Positions 8,675-15,773 of a stretch of DNA of 64,000 nt are shown piece by piece. Origin of the DNA: CAZYBG01 sp964645155 (GTDB lineage: Bacteria; Pseudomonadota; Alphaproteobacteria; Rhodobacterales; Rhodobacteraceae). How positions within the stretch are numbered: position 1 is the first letter of the stretch; the number at the start of each line of letters is the position of its first letter. The stretch lies in the NCBI GenBank assembly GCA_964645155.1, contig CAZYBG010000003.1, forward strand, positions 1 through 64,000, read 5' to 3'. Below the pieces are notes generated by a model. The model was not told where the DNA came from, did no database searches, and worked only from the letters and a program-made list of their open reading frames with translations. Position numbers and translations under genes: made by a program.

Positions 8675-10736
8675 CCGCCGGCCGGTCGCGCAAGGGTGCG
8701 CGACCCTCGCGGCTGCCCTGCTCCTCGGCTGGCCCGCCGCTGCCGACATCCTCGCACTGGACGGGGCGCGGTTCACGCTCGGCCCGCTCGCGCTCTCGGC
8801 CCCCCATGCGCACCGCGCGCTTCTTCCCGTCGCTGGGCCGCCGGGAGGGTTCAGGTTCGACGGCAACTCGAACTGGCTCGAATCCGGCGGCCCGGTGACG
8901 CTCGACCCCGCCGCAGGCCTTGCCGCGGGCGCTTGGCTGGCGCTGGCCGCGCCGCCGGGCGACGACGCGGCGGTCATCCATCTGGCCGAGGGCGGCCTGT
9001 TCCTGGGGCTCAACCGCTGGCTCCAGCCCGAGATCCGGCTGGGTCCGCTCCGGGCCAAGGCGCAGGCACCGCTGCCGCTGTCGGACTGGGTGCACCTTGC
9101 GGGCGACTACGACGGGCAGACGCTGCGTCTGCGCGTGAACGGCGTGGTCGTCGCCGAGGCCGAGGGCGAGGTGCGCGCACCGCTCCGGGGCCGCCTCGCG
9201 ATCGGCCGGGCCCTCGACGCGGGCTTCCAGGAAGGCATCCACCCGCTCGGCGCCCTCAACGGCATCCTCGGCAAGGTCACCCTGCGCCGCAGCGCGGACC
9301 CGGTCACCCCCGGCGCGGCCCCGGAGGATGCGCCCGATCTCGGCGCGCCGGAAGAATGGTATGCCGACGACCCCGACCGCCCGCGCATCCTCCCGCTCGG
9401 CGCGGCGGGCTGGACGAACGAGCCGCATGCCCTGACCTGGCGCGACGGCCTGTGGCACCTGTACTACCAGGCCAACCCCAACGGCGCCTATTGGCGGCAC
9501 ATCGTCTGGGGCCACCAGGTCTCGGCCGACCTCGTGACATGGCGGGGCCGGCCACCCGCGCTGATCCCCGGCACCGGGTTCGACCGCCGCGGCGTCTGGG
9601 TCGGAAACTGGATCCCCGGCCACGAGCCGCCGCGGGTCGTCTATACCGGCGTCAACGGCCAGTGGGCCGGGATCGGGCTGGCCGAGGCCGACGGCAACGG
9701 CGCGCTGCGGCGGGTGCGGGTGATCGCCCACGACACGCCGAGCGCATACCAGGACATGCGCGACCCCTGGGTCATCCGCACCGGCGACGGCTGGCTCATG
9801 CTGATCGGCGCCGGGCGTCGCGATGCCGACGAGGCCTTCGTCTACAGCTACCGCTCCGACGACGGCGAAACCTGGGAGCCTTCGGGCCGCTTCGACACCG
9901 GCGGCGCGCGGATCCCCGGCGAGTACTGGGAACTGCCGATGCTGCTGCAGCTTGACGACCGCTGGCTGCTGTTCGGCACGCCGGTGGTGGCGGGCGTGCC
10001 GGCGCGGACGCTCTACTGGTTCGGCCAGTTCGACGGCAGCCGCTTCGTTCCCGACGACCCCGAGCCGCGGCAGCTCGACATCCTTGCCACCTACCGCGCC
10101 CCGACGCTGGCCCGCGGCCCGGAGGGCGAGACGGTCTCTGTCGGCATCATCGCCGACGAGATCCGCGGCGAGCGGCAGCGGCATCAGGCCGGCTGGGTGC
10201 ACGTGCTGACGCCGGCCACCGTCCTGAGCCGCTGTGCCGACGATCCCGCGGCCCTCTGCCAGCGCTTCGCCCCGGCGCTGTCCGCCGCCTTCGACCGCGA
10301 GGTCGCTGCCGCCGGCGACATGGCGGGCGGCACGACGCGGGCCCGCCTGCCGGCCGGCGACGCACCTGTCGTCCTTCGCGCCGAGGTCGCCGCGGCCGCA
10401 GGCGGCGCGGTCCGCCTCGGCTTCAGGGCCGCGCCGGGCGGCGGCCCGGTCGCCGAGCTGACCGTCGATGCAAGGACGGGGATGGTGCGCCTCGACTACA
10501 CCGTCGGGCCGACGCTGCCGCTGCACCGCGCGGCGATCGTCGAGGGGAGGATCGCGCCGGCGGACCGGATCGAGATCGAGCTCCTGATCGACGGCGCGGC
10601 GATCTTCGGCGCGGTGAACGGCCGGCCCCTCGGCTTCCTCGCCTTCGCCGGCACCCCACGTCGCGACCAGCTGCTGATCGAGTCCACGGGGGGCGCCGTG
10701 ATCGAGAGGGCCGAACTCTCCGCCCGGCGCCGCTAG
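8667..10736 (+). CDS. Exported GH32-family protein with N-terminal LamG-like domain and altered nucleophile
   Basis: This 689-residue protein has a signal peptide (ATLAAALLLGWPAAA), a concanavalin/LamG-type domain (about residues 60-210), and a GH32 five-bladed propeller (about 240-520) followed by a beta-sandwich. GH32 enzymes hydrolyse fructans such as levan, inulin or sucrose. The stabiliser RDP is present (Asp366, YQDMRDPWV), as is the acid/base Glu422 in GEYWELPM. However, the nucleophile motif, normally WMNDPNG, reads GWTNEPHAL, so Asp is replaced by Glu252. The enzyme may be a levan-modifying hydrolase with a different mechanism or an inactive levan-binding protein. Its overlap with the levansucrase gene argues for a role in levan turnover. 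Confidence 0.85.
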   Translation: MTDRRPVAQGCATLAAALLLGWPAAADILALDGARFTLGPLALSAPHAHRALLPVAGPPGGFRFDGNSNWLESGGPVTLDPAAGLAAGAWLALAAPPGDDAAVIHLAEGGLFLGLNRWLQPEIRLGPLRAKAQAPLPLSDWVHLAGDYDGQTLRLRVNGVVVAEAEGEVRAPLRGRLAIGRALDAGFQEGIHPLGALNGILGKVTLRRSADPVTPGAAPEDAPDLGAPEEWYADDPDRPRILPLGAAGWTNEPHALTWRDGLWHLYYQANPNGAYWRHIVWGHQVSADLVTWRGRPPALIPGTGFDRRGVWVGNWIPGHEPPRVVYTGVNGQWAGIGLAEADGNGALRRVRVIAHDTPSAYQDMRDPWVIRTGDGWLMLIGAGRRDADEAFVYSYRSDDGETWEPSGRFDTGGARIPGEYWELPMLLQLDDRWLLFGTPVVAGVPARTLYWFGQFDGSRFVPDDPEPRQLDILATYRAPTLARGPEGETVSVGIIADEIRGERQRHQAGWVHVLTPATVLSRCADDPAALCQRFAPALSAAFDREVAAAGDMAGGTTRARLPAGDAPVVLRAEVAAAAGGAVRLGFRAAPGGGPVAELTVDARTGMVRLDYTVGPTLPLHRAAIVEGRIAPADRIEIELLIDGAAIFGAVNGRPLGFLAFAGTPRRDQLLIESTGGAVIERAELSARRR

Positions 10737-10847
10737 CCGGCCTGCGGGCAGCTTCCGGTGGCCGGCCGGTCCTCGGCCATGCGCCGGGTGGACCCGACAC
10801 AAGGGACGTCGTCACCGGGCCGGCCGACCACGCCGGCTGGAGGCGCG

Positions 10848-12737
10848 TCAGTCACCCAGGCGATAGGCCACGACCTGATCGGCCACCTGCGGCTTCAGGA
10901 TCGAGTTGCCGCCCGCCACGAAGGCCACGTAGTCGACCCCCTCGTGGGTATAGACCGCCGGGATCGCCACCGCGGGGGCGGCCACGAGGTCCGACCACAG
11001 TTCCTCGCCCGTCGCCGCGTCGAGCGCGCGGACGCGGGCGTCCATCGAGGCGCCGAGGAACACCACGCCCCCGGCCGTCACCACCGGACCGCCGAGCGTG
11101 GGCGAACCCCAGGACGACGGGCCGTAGAAGCCCCATTGCTGCGACCGGCCAAACGGCACCTCGTAGAGCCGCTCGCCCGTCGTGAGGTCGTAGGCCGAGA
11201 ATGTCCCGTAGGGCGGCGCCCAGCAGGGCAGGCCCAGCCGGTTGCGCCATTCGGTCAGTTCAATCCCATAGGGCGCGCCTTCCTGCGGGTAGAAGCCCGC
11301 CTCGTTGCCGCTGCCGCCGTCCTCGTATTCGTCGCGCGGGATCAGGCGGACGATCTGCACCACGCGCATCGAGTTGACATAGAGGATGCCGGTGCGCGGA
11401 TCGACCGCCGCGCCGCCCCAGTTGTTGGCGCCGGCTGTGCCCGGATACATGATCGTGCCCACCTCGGAGGGCGGGGTGAAGATGCCCTCGTAGCGGTACT
11501 GTTCGCGCTCGCGCGAGCACTGACCGAGGCTTGTCGTGTCGCCGAGCCAGCTTACCGCCGGCATCTCGAACGGGTCGTTCGTCGGCGGCGGCACCAGCGC
11601 GAAGGGCTGGGTCTCGGCCGCGACCTCGCCGTCGGCGTCGCTCGGCGGCACCGGGCGGTCCTCGATCGGGAAGAGCGGCGTGCCGTCGCGGCGGTCGAGG
11701 ACGAAGAGAAAGCCCTGCTTCGTCGTCTGCACCAGCGCCGGCACGATCTGCCCGTCGCGGGTGATGTCGACAAGCTGCGGCGCGGCCGACGTGTCGTAGT
11801 CCCAGATGTCGTGGCGGACATGCTGGAAGTTCCAGCGCAGCTCGCCCGTCGCGACATCGACCGCCGCAACCGACGTGGCGAGCGGGATCGGGTCGATCCG
11901 GTTGCCGCCCCAGTAGTTCGGCGAGGGCGACGAGACGGGGACGTAGACGAGGCCGAGTTCGGGGTCGGCGGCCATCGATGCCCAGATATTGGCGGTGCCG
12001 GTCACCGGGATCAGGTCCTCGGGGATGAAGCCGAGGTCCCAGAGCAGTTCGCCCGTGCGCGCGTCGATCGCCATGAGGTTGCCCGGCGGCGCCACGGAGT
12101 ACTCCCAGTCCATCCCCGCCCAGCCGAGCAGCAGCGTGTCGCCCACCACGGTCGGCGGCTGCAGGAGCGAGAACGGAAAGCGCGTGTTCCGGGTGTTCCA
12201 CTGGTTGACGTCGAGCACCCCGCCTTCGGCGAAATCGGCGCAGGGGGTGCCGGTATCGGCATCGACCGCATGCAACCTCGCATCCATCGTGCCGAGGTAG
12301 ACCCGCTTCTCGCAGGCACCTTCGGCGCCGCTTTCCCAATAGGCCACGCCGCGGTTCTTCAGCGCCGGCTGGGTCAGCGGCTCGAGCGTCGACTGGCTGT
12401 CGTAGCTCCACCGCTCCGCCCCGGTCGCGGGATCGAGCGCGAGGATGCGGTAGAACGGCGTGCCGAGGTAGAGCGTGTCGTTGGCGTAGATCGGCGTCGC
12501 CGACCAGACCGTCTCGGGCAGCTCGCCCGAACCGTCCGACACATCGCCCGTCCGCACCTCCCAGGCGCGTTCGAGGCGGCCGACGCTTTCCGGCGTGAAG
12601 CCTTCGACATCGGCGAACTTCGTCGCGGCGAGGTCGCCGTTGTAGGTGTCCCATACGGGCTGGTCGGCGCCAGCGGCGGATGCCGCGCAGAGAATGCCGA
12701 GGGCGAGCGGAACGGGCAGCAGGGGCCGGCAGCTCAC
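10848..12737 (-). CDS. PQQ-dependent periplasmic sugar/polyol dehydrogenase, catalytic subunit
   Basis: This 629-residue quinoprotein resembles the glucose/quinate/polyol dehydrogenase family. A signal peptide (PLLPVPLALGILCAASAAGA) precedes an eight-bladed propeller with repeated W-motifs such as ATGELRWNFQHVRHDIWDYD, then DITRDGQIVPALVQTTKQGFLFVLDRRDG, IMYPGTAGANNWGG and GNSILKPQVADQVVAYRLGD. HDIWDYD is characteristic of the PQQ site. The start is the GTG at 12737, which overlaps the stop of the small membrane gene as GTGA; longer upstream openings would run across that gene. The pairing looks like SldB-SldA of acetic acid bacteria, where the membrane subunit passes electrons to ubiquinone. 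Actual substrate (glucose, a polyol, quinate) is not certain. Confidence 0.87.
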   Translation of the reverse strand: MSCRPLLPVPLALGILCAASAAGADQPVWDTYNGDLAATKFADVEGFTPESVGRLERAWEVRTGDVSDGSGELPETVWSATPIYANDTLYLGTPFYRILALDPATGAERWSYDSQSTLEPLTQPALKNRGVAYWESGAEGACEKRVYLGTMDARLHAVDADTGTPCADFAEGGVLDVNQWNTRNTRFPFSLLQPPTVVGDTLLLGWAGMDWEYSVAPPGNLMAIDARTGELLWDLGFIPEDLIPVTGTANIWASMAADPELGLVYVPVSSPSPNYWGGNRIDPIPLATSVAAVDVATGELRWNFQHVRHDIWDYDTSAAPQLVDITRDGQIVPALVQTTKQGFLFVLDRRDGTPLFPIEDRPVPPSDADGEVAAETQPFALVPPPTNDPFEMPAVSWLGDTTSLGQCSREREQYRYEGIFTPPSEVGTIMYPGTAGANNWGGAAVDPRTGILYVNSMRVVQIVRLIPRDEYEDGGSGNEAGFYPQEGAPYGIELTEWRNRLGLPCWAPPYGTFSAYDLTTGERLYEVPFGRSQQWGFYGPSSWGSPTLGGPVVTAGGVVFLGASMDARVRALDAATGEELWSDLVAAPAVAIPAVYTHEGVDYVAFVAGGNSILKPQVADQVVAYRLGD

Positions 12738-13141
12738 GATGCCGCCCTCCGGCGCGCGACCGCGGCGCCGAGCGCAACCGCCGCGGCAAGCAGCATCGCC
12801 CCGCACATCAGGAACTGCATCAGGAAGTAGGCGGCCAGCGCAGTCAGGAGCGCGCCGACCACCACCAGCACCTCCAGCAGCGTAAGAAGGCCGCCGCGCA
12901 GTGCGGGCACCGCCGCGAGGAGCGCGCCGAGCGCGACGGCCACTGCGCCGACCAAGGCGAGGAGCGCGCCCGGCGTACCGGTCACGCCCGTTTCCTCGAC
13001 GAGGTAGGCCCAAGCACCAAGGCCGGCGCCAGCGAGCGCGGGCACGGCTGCGAGGGCGTGGAACCGGTGGACACGGCCTTCGTCCCGCCAGGCGGTGGTC
13101 GCCACCGCCTGTCGATGCGTCATCACCCGTGCTGCGCCCAT
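12734..13141 (-). CDS. Small membrane anchor subunit of PQQ dehydrogenase (SldB-like)
   Basis: This 135-residue protein has four or five hydrophobic helices: FHALAAVPALAGAGLGAWAY, GALLALVGAVAVALGALLAA, LLTLLEVLVVVGALLTALAA and FLMQFLMCGAMLLAAAVALG. That matches the N-terminal membrane domain of membrane glucose dehydrogenase when encoded separately, as in sorbitol/glycerol dehydrogenase SldB. It sits immediately before the PQQ subunit with a GTGA overlap. Its likely job is to anchor the catalytic subunit and carry electrons to ubiquinone. An internal ATG at residue 7 is an alternative start. The functional call rests mainly on size, topology and position. Confidence 0.7.
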   Translation of the reverse strand: MGAARVMTHRQAVATTAWRDEGRVHRFHALAAVPALAGAGLGAWAYLVEETGVTGTPGALLALVGAVAVALGALLAAVPALRGGLLTLLEVLVVVGALLTALAAYFLMQFLMCGAMLLAAAVALGAAVARRRAAS

Positions 13142-13183
13142 GACAAATCCCTTTCCGTCCGCTGCCTAGCCTGCTGCCGGACA

Positions 13184-13209
13184 AACCGCGCCGTGCAGGC
13201 CAAGGTTCC
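13184..13209 (-). promoter_or_regulatory. EcfG-type promoter candidate for PQQ dehydrogenase operon
   Basis: On the minus strand GGAAC (13205-13209) is followed after 17 bp by GGTT (13184-13187), 43 bp before the membrane-subunit ATG at 13141. It matches the GGAAC-N16/17-nGTT pattern of EcfG sigma factors. Confidence 0.45.
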
Positions 13210-13212
13210 CGC

Positions 13213-13239
13213 GGAACGATCTCGGCACCCGGACGTTCC
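13213..13239. promoter_or_regulatory. Symmetric bidirectional EcfG-type promoter
   Basis: GGAACG at 13213-13218 and CGTTCC at 13234-13239 are separated by 15 bp. Read on either strand this gives GGAAC-N16-CGTT, a perfect match to the EcfG consensus in both directions. It lies between the PQQ dehydrogenase operon (minus) and the ctaG-led operon (plus). Confidence 0.6.
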
Positions 13240-13390
13240 ACGCTGCGACACCCCCGACAGAGACCGCGGGTGGCACTGGAGCGATGGGCGGGCACATGGG
13301 CGATCGGCAGGCGGCAGCAGACCCGGGAGCGACCTCCGGCAGGATCTGCCGCCAACCCGGCTCACCGCGCGTGACCGCCGGCCACCGGCG

Positions 13391-14092
13391 ATGATCGCGC
13401 TCGAGGGCATCTATTGCGGCCCGGCGCCCCTGCCGTCGGAGCTCTGGCTCCGCTGGAACCTCGATCCCGTCCCGATCGCAGGCCTCGCTGCTCTGGTGTG
13501 GCTGGTGCGCGGATCGGTCGCCGGGCTTGCGGGGGTCTTCGTACTTGCGGTGGCGTTCATCTCGCCGCTCTGCGCGCTGTCGGCCGCGCTTTTCGCCGCG
13601 CGGGCCGCCCATCACGTCCTGCTGGTCGCCGTCGCGGCGCCGCTTCTGGCGCTCGCCTTGCCGGCATCGCGCCCGGTGGCCGCGGGGCTGCCGTTTCTCG
13701 CCGCGACGGCGGCGCTCTGGGCGTGGCACGCGCCGGCGGCCTACGACTTGGCCCTTGGCAACGTCGCGGCCTACTGGCTGATGCAGCTCACGCTGCTCGG
13801 GACCGGTGTCTGGTTCTGGCGGGCCACGCTCTCGCGCCCTGCAGGCGCCGGGGCGCTCTGGGTGCTCGGCGCCTACATGGCGATGGGGCTGCTCGGCGCG
13901 CTTCTCACCTTCGCGCCGGTGCCGCTCTACGCGATCCACCGCGTCGCTCCGCTCGACTGGGGGCTGCTCCCGCTCGCCGACCAGCAGCTCGGCGGGCTTC
14001 TGATGTGGGTGCCCGCGGCCCTGCCCTACGCGGTGATGGGTCTCGTCCTCGGGCGGCGGTCGTGGCGCGCGATGCAGGCCGGCGCGGCATGA
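13391..14092 (+). CDS. ctaG: CtaG-type (caa3_CtaG) cytochrome oxidase assembly membrane protein
   Basis: This 233-residue integral membrane protein has about seven hydrophobic helices and the family features FISPLCALSAALFAARAAHHVLL, ALWAWHAPAAYDLAL, LPLADQQLGGLLMWVPAALPY. CtaG of the caa3_CtaG family is linked to copper insertion into the CuB centre of heme-copper oxidases. The histidines in AAHH and the LADQQLGG motif are family hallmarks. The ATG at 13391 is followed by copD with an ATGA overlap. The context, a heme-copper oxidase starting 1.6 kb downstream, supports the assembly role. Confidence 0.85.
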   Translation: MIALEGIYCGPAPLPSELWLRWNLDPVPIAGLAALVWLVRGSVAGLAGVFVLAVAFISPLCALSAALFAARAAHHVLLVAVAAPLLALALPASRPVAAGLPFLAATAALWAWHAPAAYDLALGNVAAYWLMQLTLLGTGVWFWRATLSRPAGAGALWVLGAYMAMGLLGALLTFAPVPLYAIHRVAPLDWGLLPLADQQLGGLLMWVPAALPYAVMGLVLGRRSWRAMQAGAA

Positions 14093-14598
14093 TGGCGATC
14101 GAGCCCCTGGTCCCGCATCTGAAGGCGCTGCATATCGCCGCGCTCGCGATCTGGGTCGCGGCGCTCTTCGCGATCCCGGCGATGCTGGCGCGCCACGATC
14201 CGGCGATCGGCCAGGACGACTACGCCCGGATCCGCCGGGCGACGCATTTCAGCTACACCGCCTTGATGACCCCGGCCGCGGTCATCGCCGTCGCTTCCGG
14301 CACCCTCCTCATCTTCCTGCGGGGCGCGTTCTTTCCCTGGCTTATGGCCAAGCTGGTGCTCGTGGCCATGATGGTCGTCTTCCATGCGTGGCTCGGCCAC
14401 ACCCTCGTCAAGGTCGCCGAGACAGAGGGCGAACACGACCCGCCGGAGCCGCTGCTGCCCTCGCTCATCCTGACGGTGCTGGTGGCGGGCGTGCTCGGCC
14501 TGGTGCTGGCGAAACCGGAACTCGACGAGATCGCGATGCCGGACTGGCTGACCGAGCCGAGGGGAGGTCAGCTCCCCTTCGCGGTTCCCAGACGGTAG
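14089..14598 (+). CDS. CopD-family membrane protein
   Basis: This 169-residue protein has four predicted membrane helices and resembles the CopD/YcnJ copper-transport and DUF2269-like families: LKALHIAALAIWVAALFAIP, FSYTALMTPAAVIAVASGTL, WLMAKLVLVAMMVVFHAWLGH. His17-containing helix 1 and the HAWLGH histidines are typical. It overlaps ctaG (ATGA) and probably helps copper supply or oxidase maturation. Its last 31 bp overlap the 3' end of the convergent DUF2231 gene. Confidence 0.75.
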   Translation: MMAIEPLVPHLKALHIAALAIWVAALFAIPAMLARHDPAIGQDDYARIRRATHFSYTALMTPAAVIAVASGTLLIFLRGAFFPWLMAKLVLVAMMVVFHAWLGHTLVKVAETEGEHDPPEPLLPSLILTVLVAGVLGLVLAKPELDEIAMPDWLTEPRGGQLPFAVPRR

Positions 14599-15083
14599 TC
14601 GAAGACGAGCTTGCCGCCATGCCAGCCGGTCACCGCCACCACCAGCACGTTGAAGCCCGAGAGCAGGATGCCCCACGGCAGGATCGCCGACTCGTAGCCG
14701 GTGAGCCGCCAGCCCCAGTTGAGGCCGAGGAGCGACAGCAGCAGGACGGCGATGATGAAGTGCGTCCAGGCCGCAGCCCGCGCGCGGATGCCCCGCACCA
14801 TCAGCAGTTCCATGGTTCCCGAGGCCCCCGCCGCGAGGCCGAAGAGAAAGGCCGTGCCCGACGCCCAGAGCGCCGCCCAGGCCCATTGCTGGCTGCCCGA
14901 CCACCAGTAGAGCGCATCAGCCCCGAAGGTGCAGAAGGTCAGCGCCACCGGGAACGCGACCGTCATGGCGTGGATCGGGTGGCCCCAGACGGCCAGCCGA
15001 GATTCCGTCTCGTGAAAGCCTTCGCGCATGCTGATCGGGTCGATCAGCGTCTCGTCGCGATCCTGCACCATCTTGTCGGCCAT
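14568..15083 (-). CDS. DUF2231-type four-helix membrane protein
   Basis: This 171-residue membrane protein has four hydrophobic helices and the DUF2231 signature WGHPIHAMTVAFPVALTF with GHPIH near the first helix, plus SGTMELLMVRGI and GWHGGKLVFDYRLG at the C terminus. Family members are often found with heme or copper redox genes, but the biochemical role is unknown. It is encoded against the oxidase genes, between copD and subunit II, overlaps copD tail-to-tail by 31 bp, and its start at 15083 lies almost back-to-back with the oxidase subunit II gene. Confidence 0.75.
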   Translation of the reverse strand: MADKMVQDRDETLIDPISMREGFHETESRLAVWGHPIHAMTVAFPVALTFCTFGADALYWWSGSQQWAWAALWASGTAFLFGLAAGASGTMELLMVRGIRARAAAWTHFIIAVLLLSLLGLNWGWRLTGYESAILPWGILLSGFNVLVVAVTGWHGGKLVFDYRLGTAKGS

Positions 15084-15773
15084 CGCCCTGCCCTTTACCC
15101 GTCCGCTGCCGCCCTAACGCTCACCGCGCTTTCCGGTTGCACCGAACGGCTGTCGGCCCTGCATCCGGCCGGACCGGCGGCGGCGACCATCGCGACCTTG
15201 TGGTGGATCCTGCTCGGCGGGGCTGCGCTGATCTTCCTGTTCGTGATGCTGCTCCTCGCGCTCGCGCTGCGGGCGCGGCCGGGTGCCGGCCGCGGCCCGG
15301 CGCAGGCGGGCGAGCGTGTCTGGCTCTGGGGCCTGGGGCTTGCCTTTCCGCTCGTCGTTCTGGCCGCGCTCACCGCCTACGGGCTGACGGTGGGCGAGCG
15401 GCTGCGGCCGCGCCCGTCGGACCGCGTGGTGACGGTCGGCGCCGAGGCCCGGCAATGGGCGTGGCGCTTTACCTATGCCGACGCGCCGGGGCTGGCGACC
15501 GAGGGCGTCCTCCATATCCCGGCGGGCCGGCCGGTCGATGTGCGGATCACCTCGCAGGACGTGATCCATTCCTTCTGGGTGCCGCGGCTCGCCGGTAAGC
15601 TCGACGCGGTACCGGGCCACGTGAACGTCCTGCGCATCGAGGCGGACCGGCCCGGCGAATATGCCGGCGTCAGCAGCGAATACAGCGGGCCGGGCTATCT
15701 CGACCACGGCTTCGCGGTGATCGCGCACGACCCCGCGCAGTGGCCGGCAGCACTGTCGGAGGCCACCCGATGA
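15012..15773 (+). CDS. Quinol-oxidase-type heme-copper oxidase subunit II (CuA ligands lost); start unclear
   Basis: This is a lipoprotein subunit II: lipobox LTALSGC with Cys at 15138-15140, then SALHPAGPAAATIATLWWIL, two membrane helices and a cupredoxin domain (VTVGAEARQWAWRFTY, DVIHSFWVPRLAGKLDAVPG). In cytochrome c oxidases the CuA loop reads CxExCGxxHxxM; here it is SSEYSGPGYLDH, with both Cys, the His and the Met replaced, as in quinol oxidase CyoA. It should therefore take electrons from ubiquinol. No ATG, GTG or TTG lies in frame between 15012 and the lipobox; GTG 15012 would give a 42-residue leader, inside the antisense DUF2231 gene. The true start or a frameshift needs checking. 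The stop overlaps the next gene (ATGA). Confidence 0.8.
   Translation: MKAFAHADRVDQRLVAILHHLVGHRPALYPSAAALTLTALSGCTERLSALHPAGPAAATIATLWWILLGGAALIFLFVMLLLALALRARPGAGRGPAQAGERVWLWGLGLAFPLVVLAALTAYGLTVGERLRPRPSDRVVTVGAEARQWAWRFTYADAPGLATEGVLHIPAGRPVDVRITSQDVIHSFWVPRLAGKLDAVPGHVNVLRIEADRPGEYAGVSSEYSGPGYLDHGFAVIAHDPAQWPAALSEATR

Noticed and set aside
10737..10847. Terminator between the convergent GH32 and PQQ dehydrogenase genes
   Set aside because: Only an interrupted GCCGGCC/GGCCGGC pairing with a long loop and no T run; not convincing.
12738..13355. N-terminal extension of the PQQ dehydrogenase frame
   Set aside because: It overlaps the membrane-subunit gene in another frame and lacks any domain; the GTG at 12737 gives a proper signal peptide.
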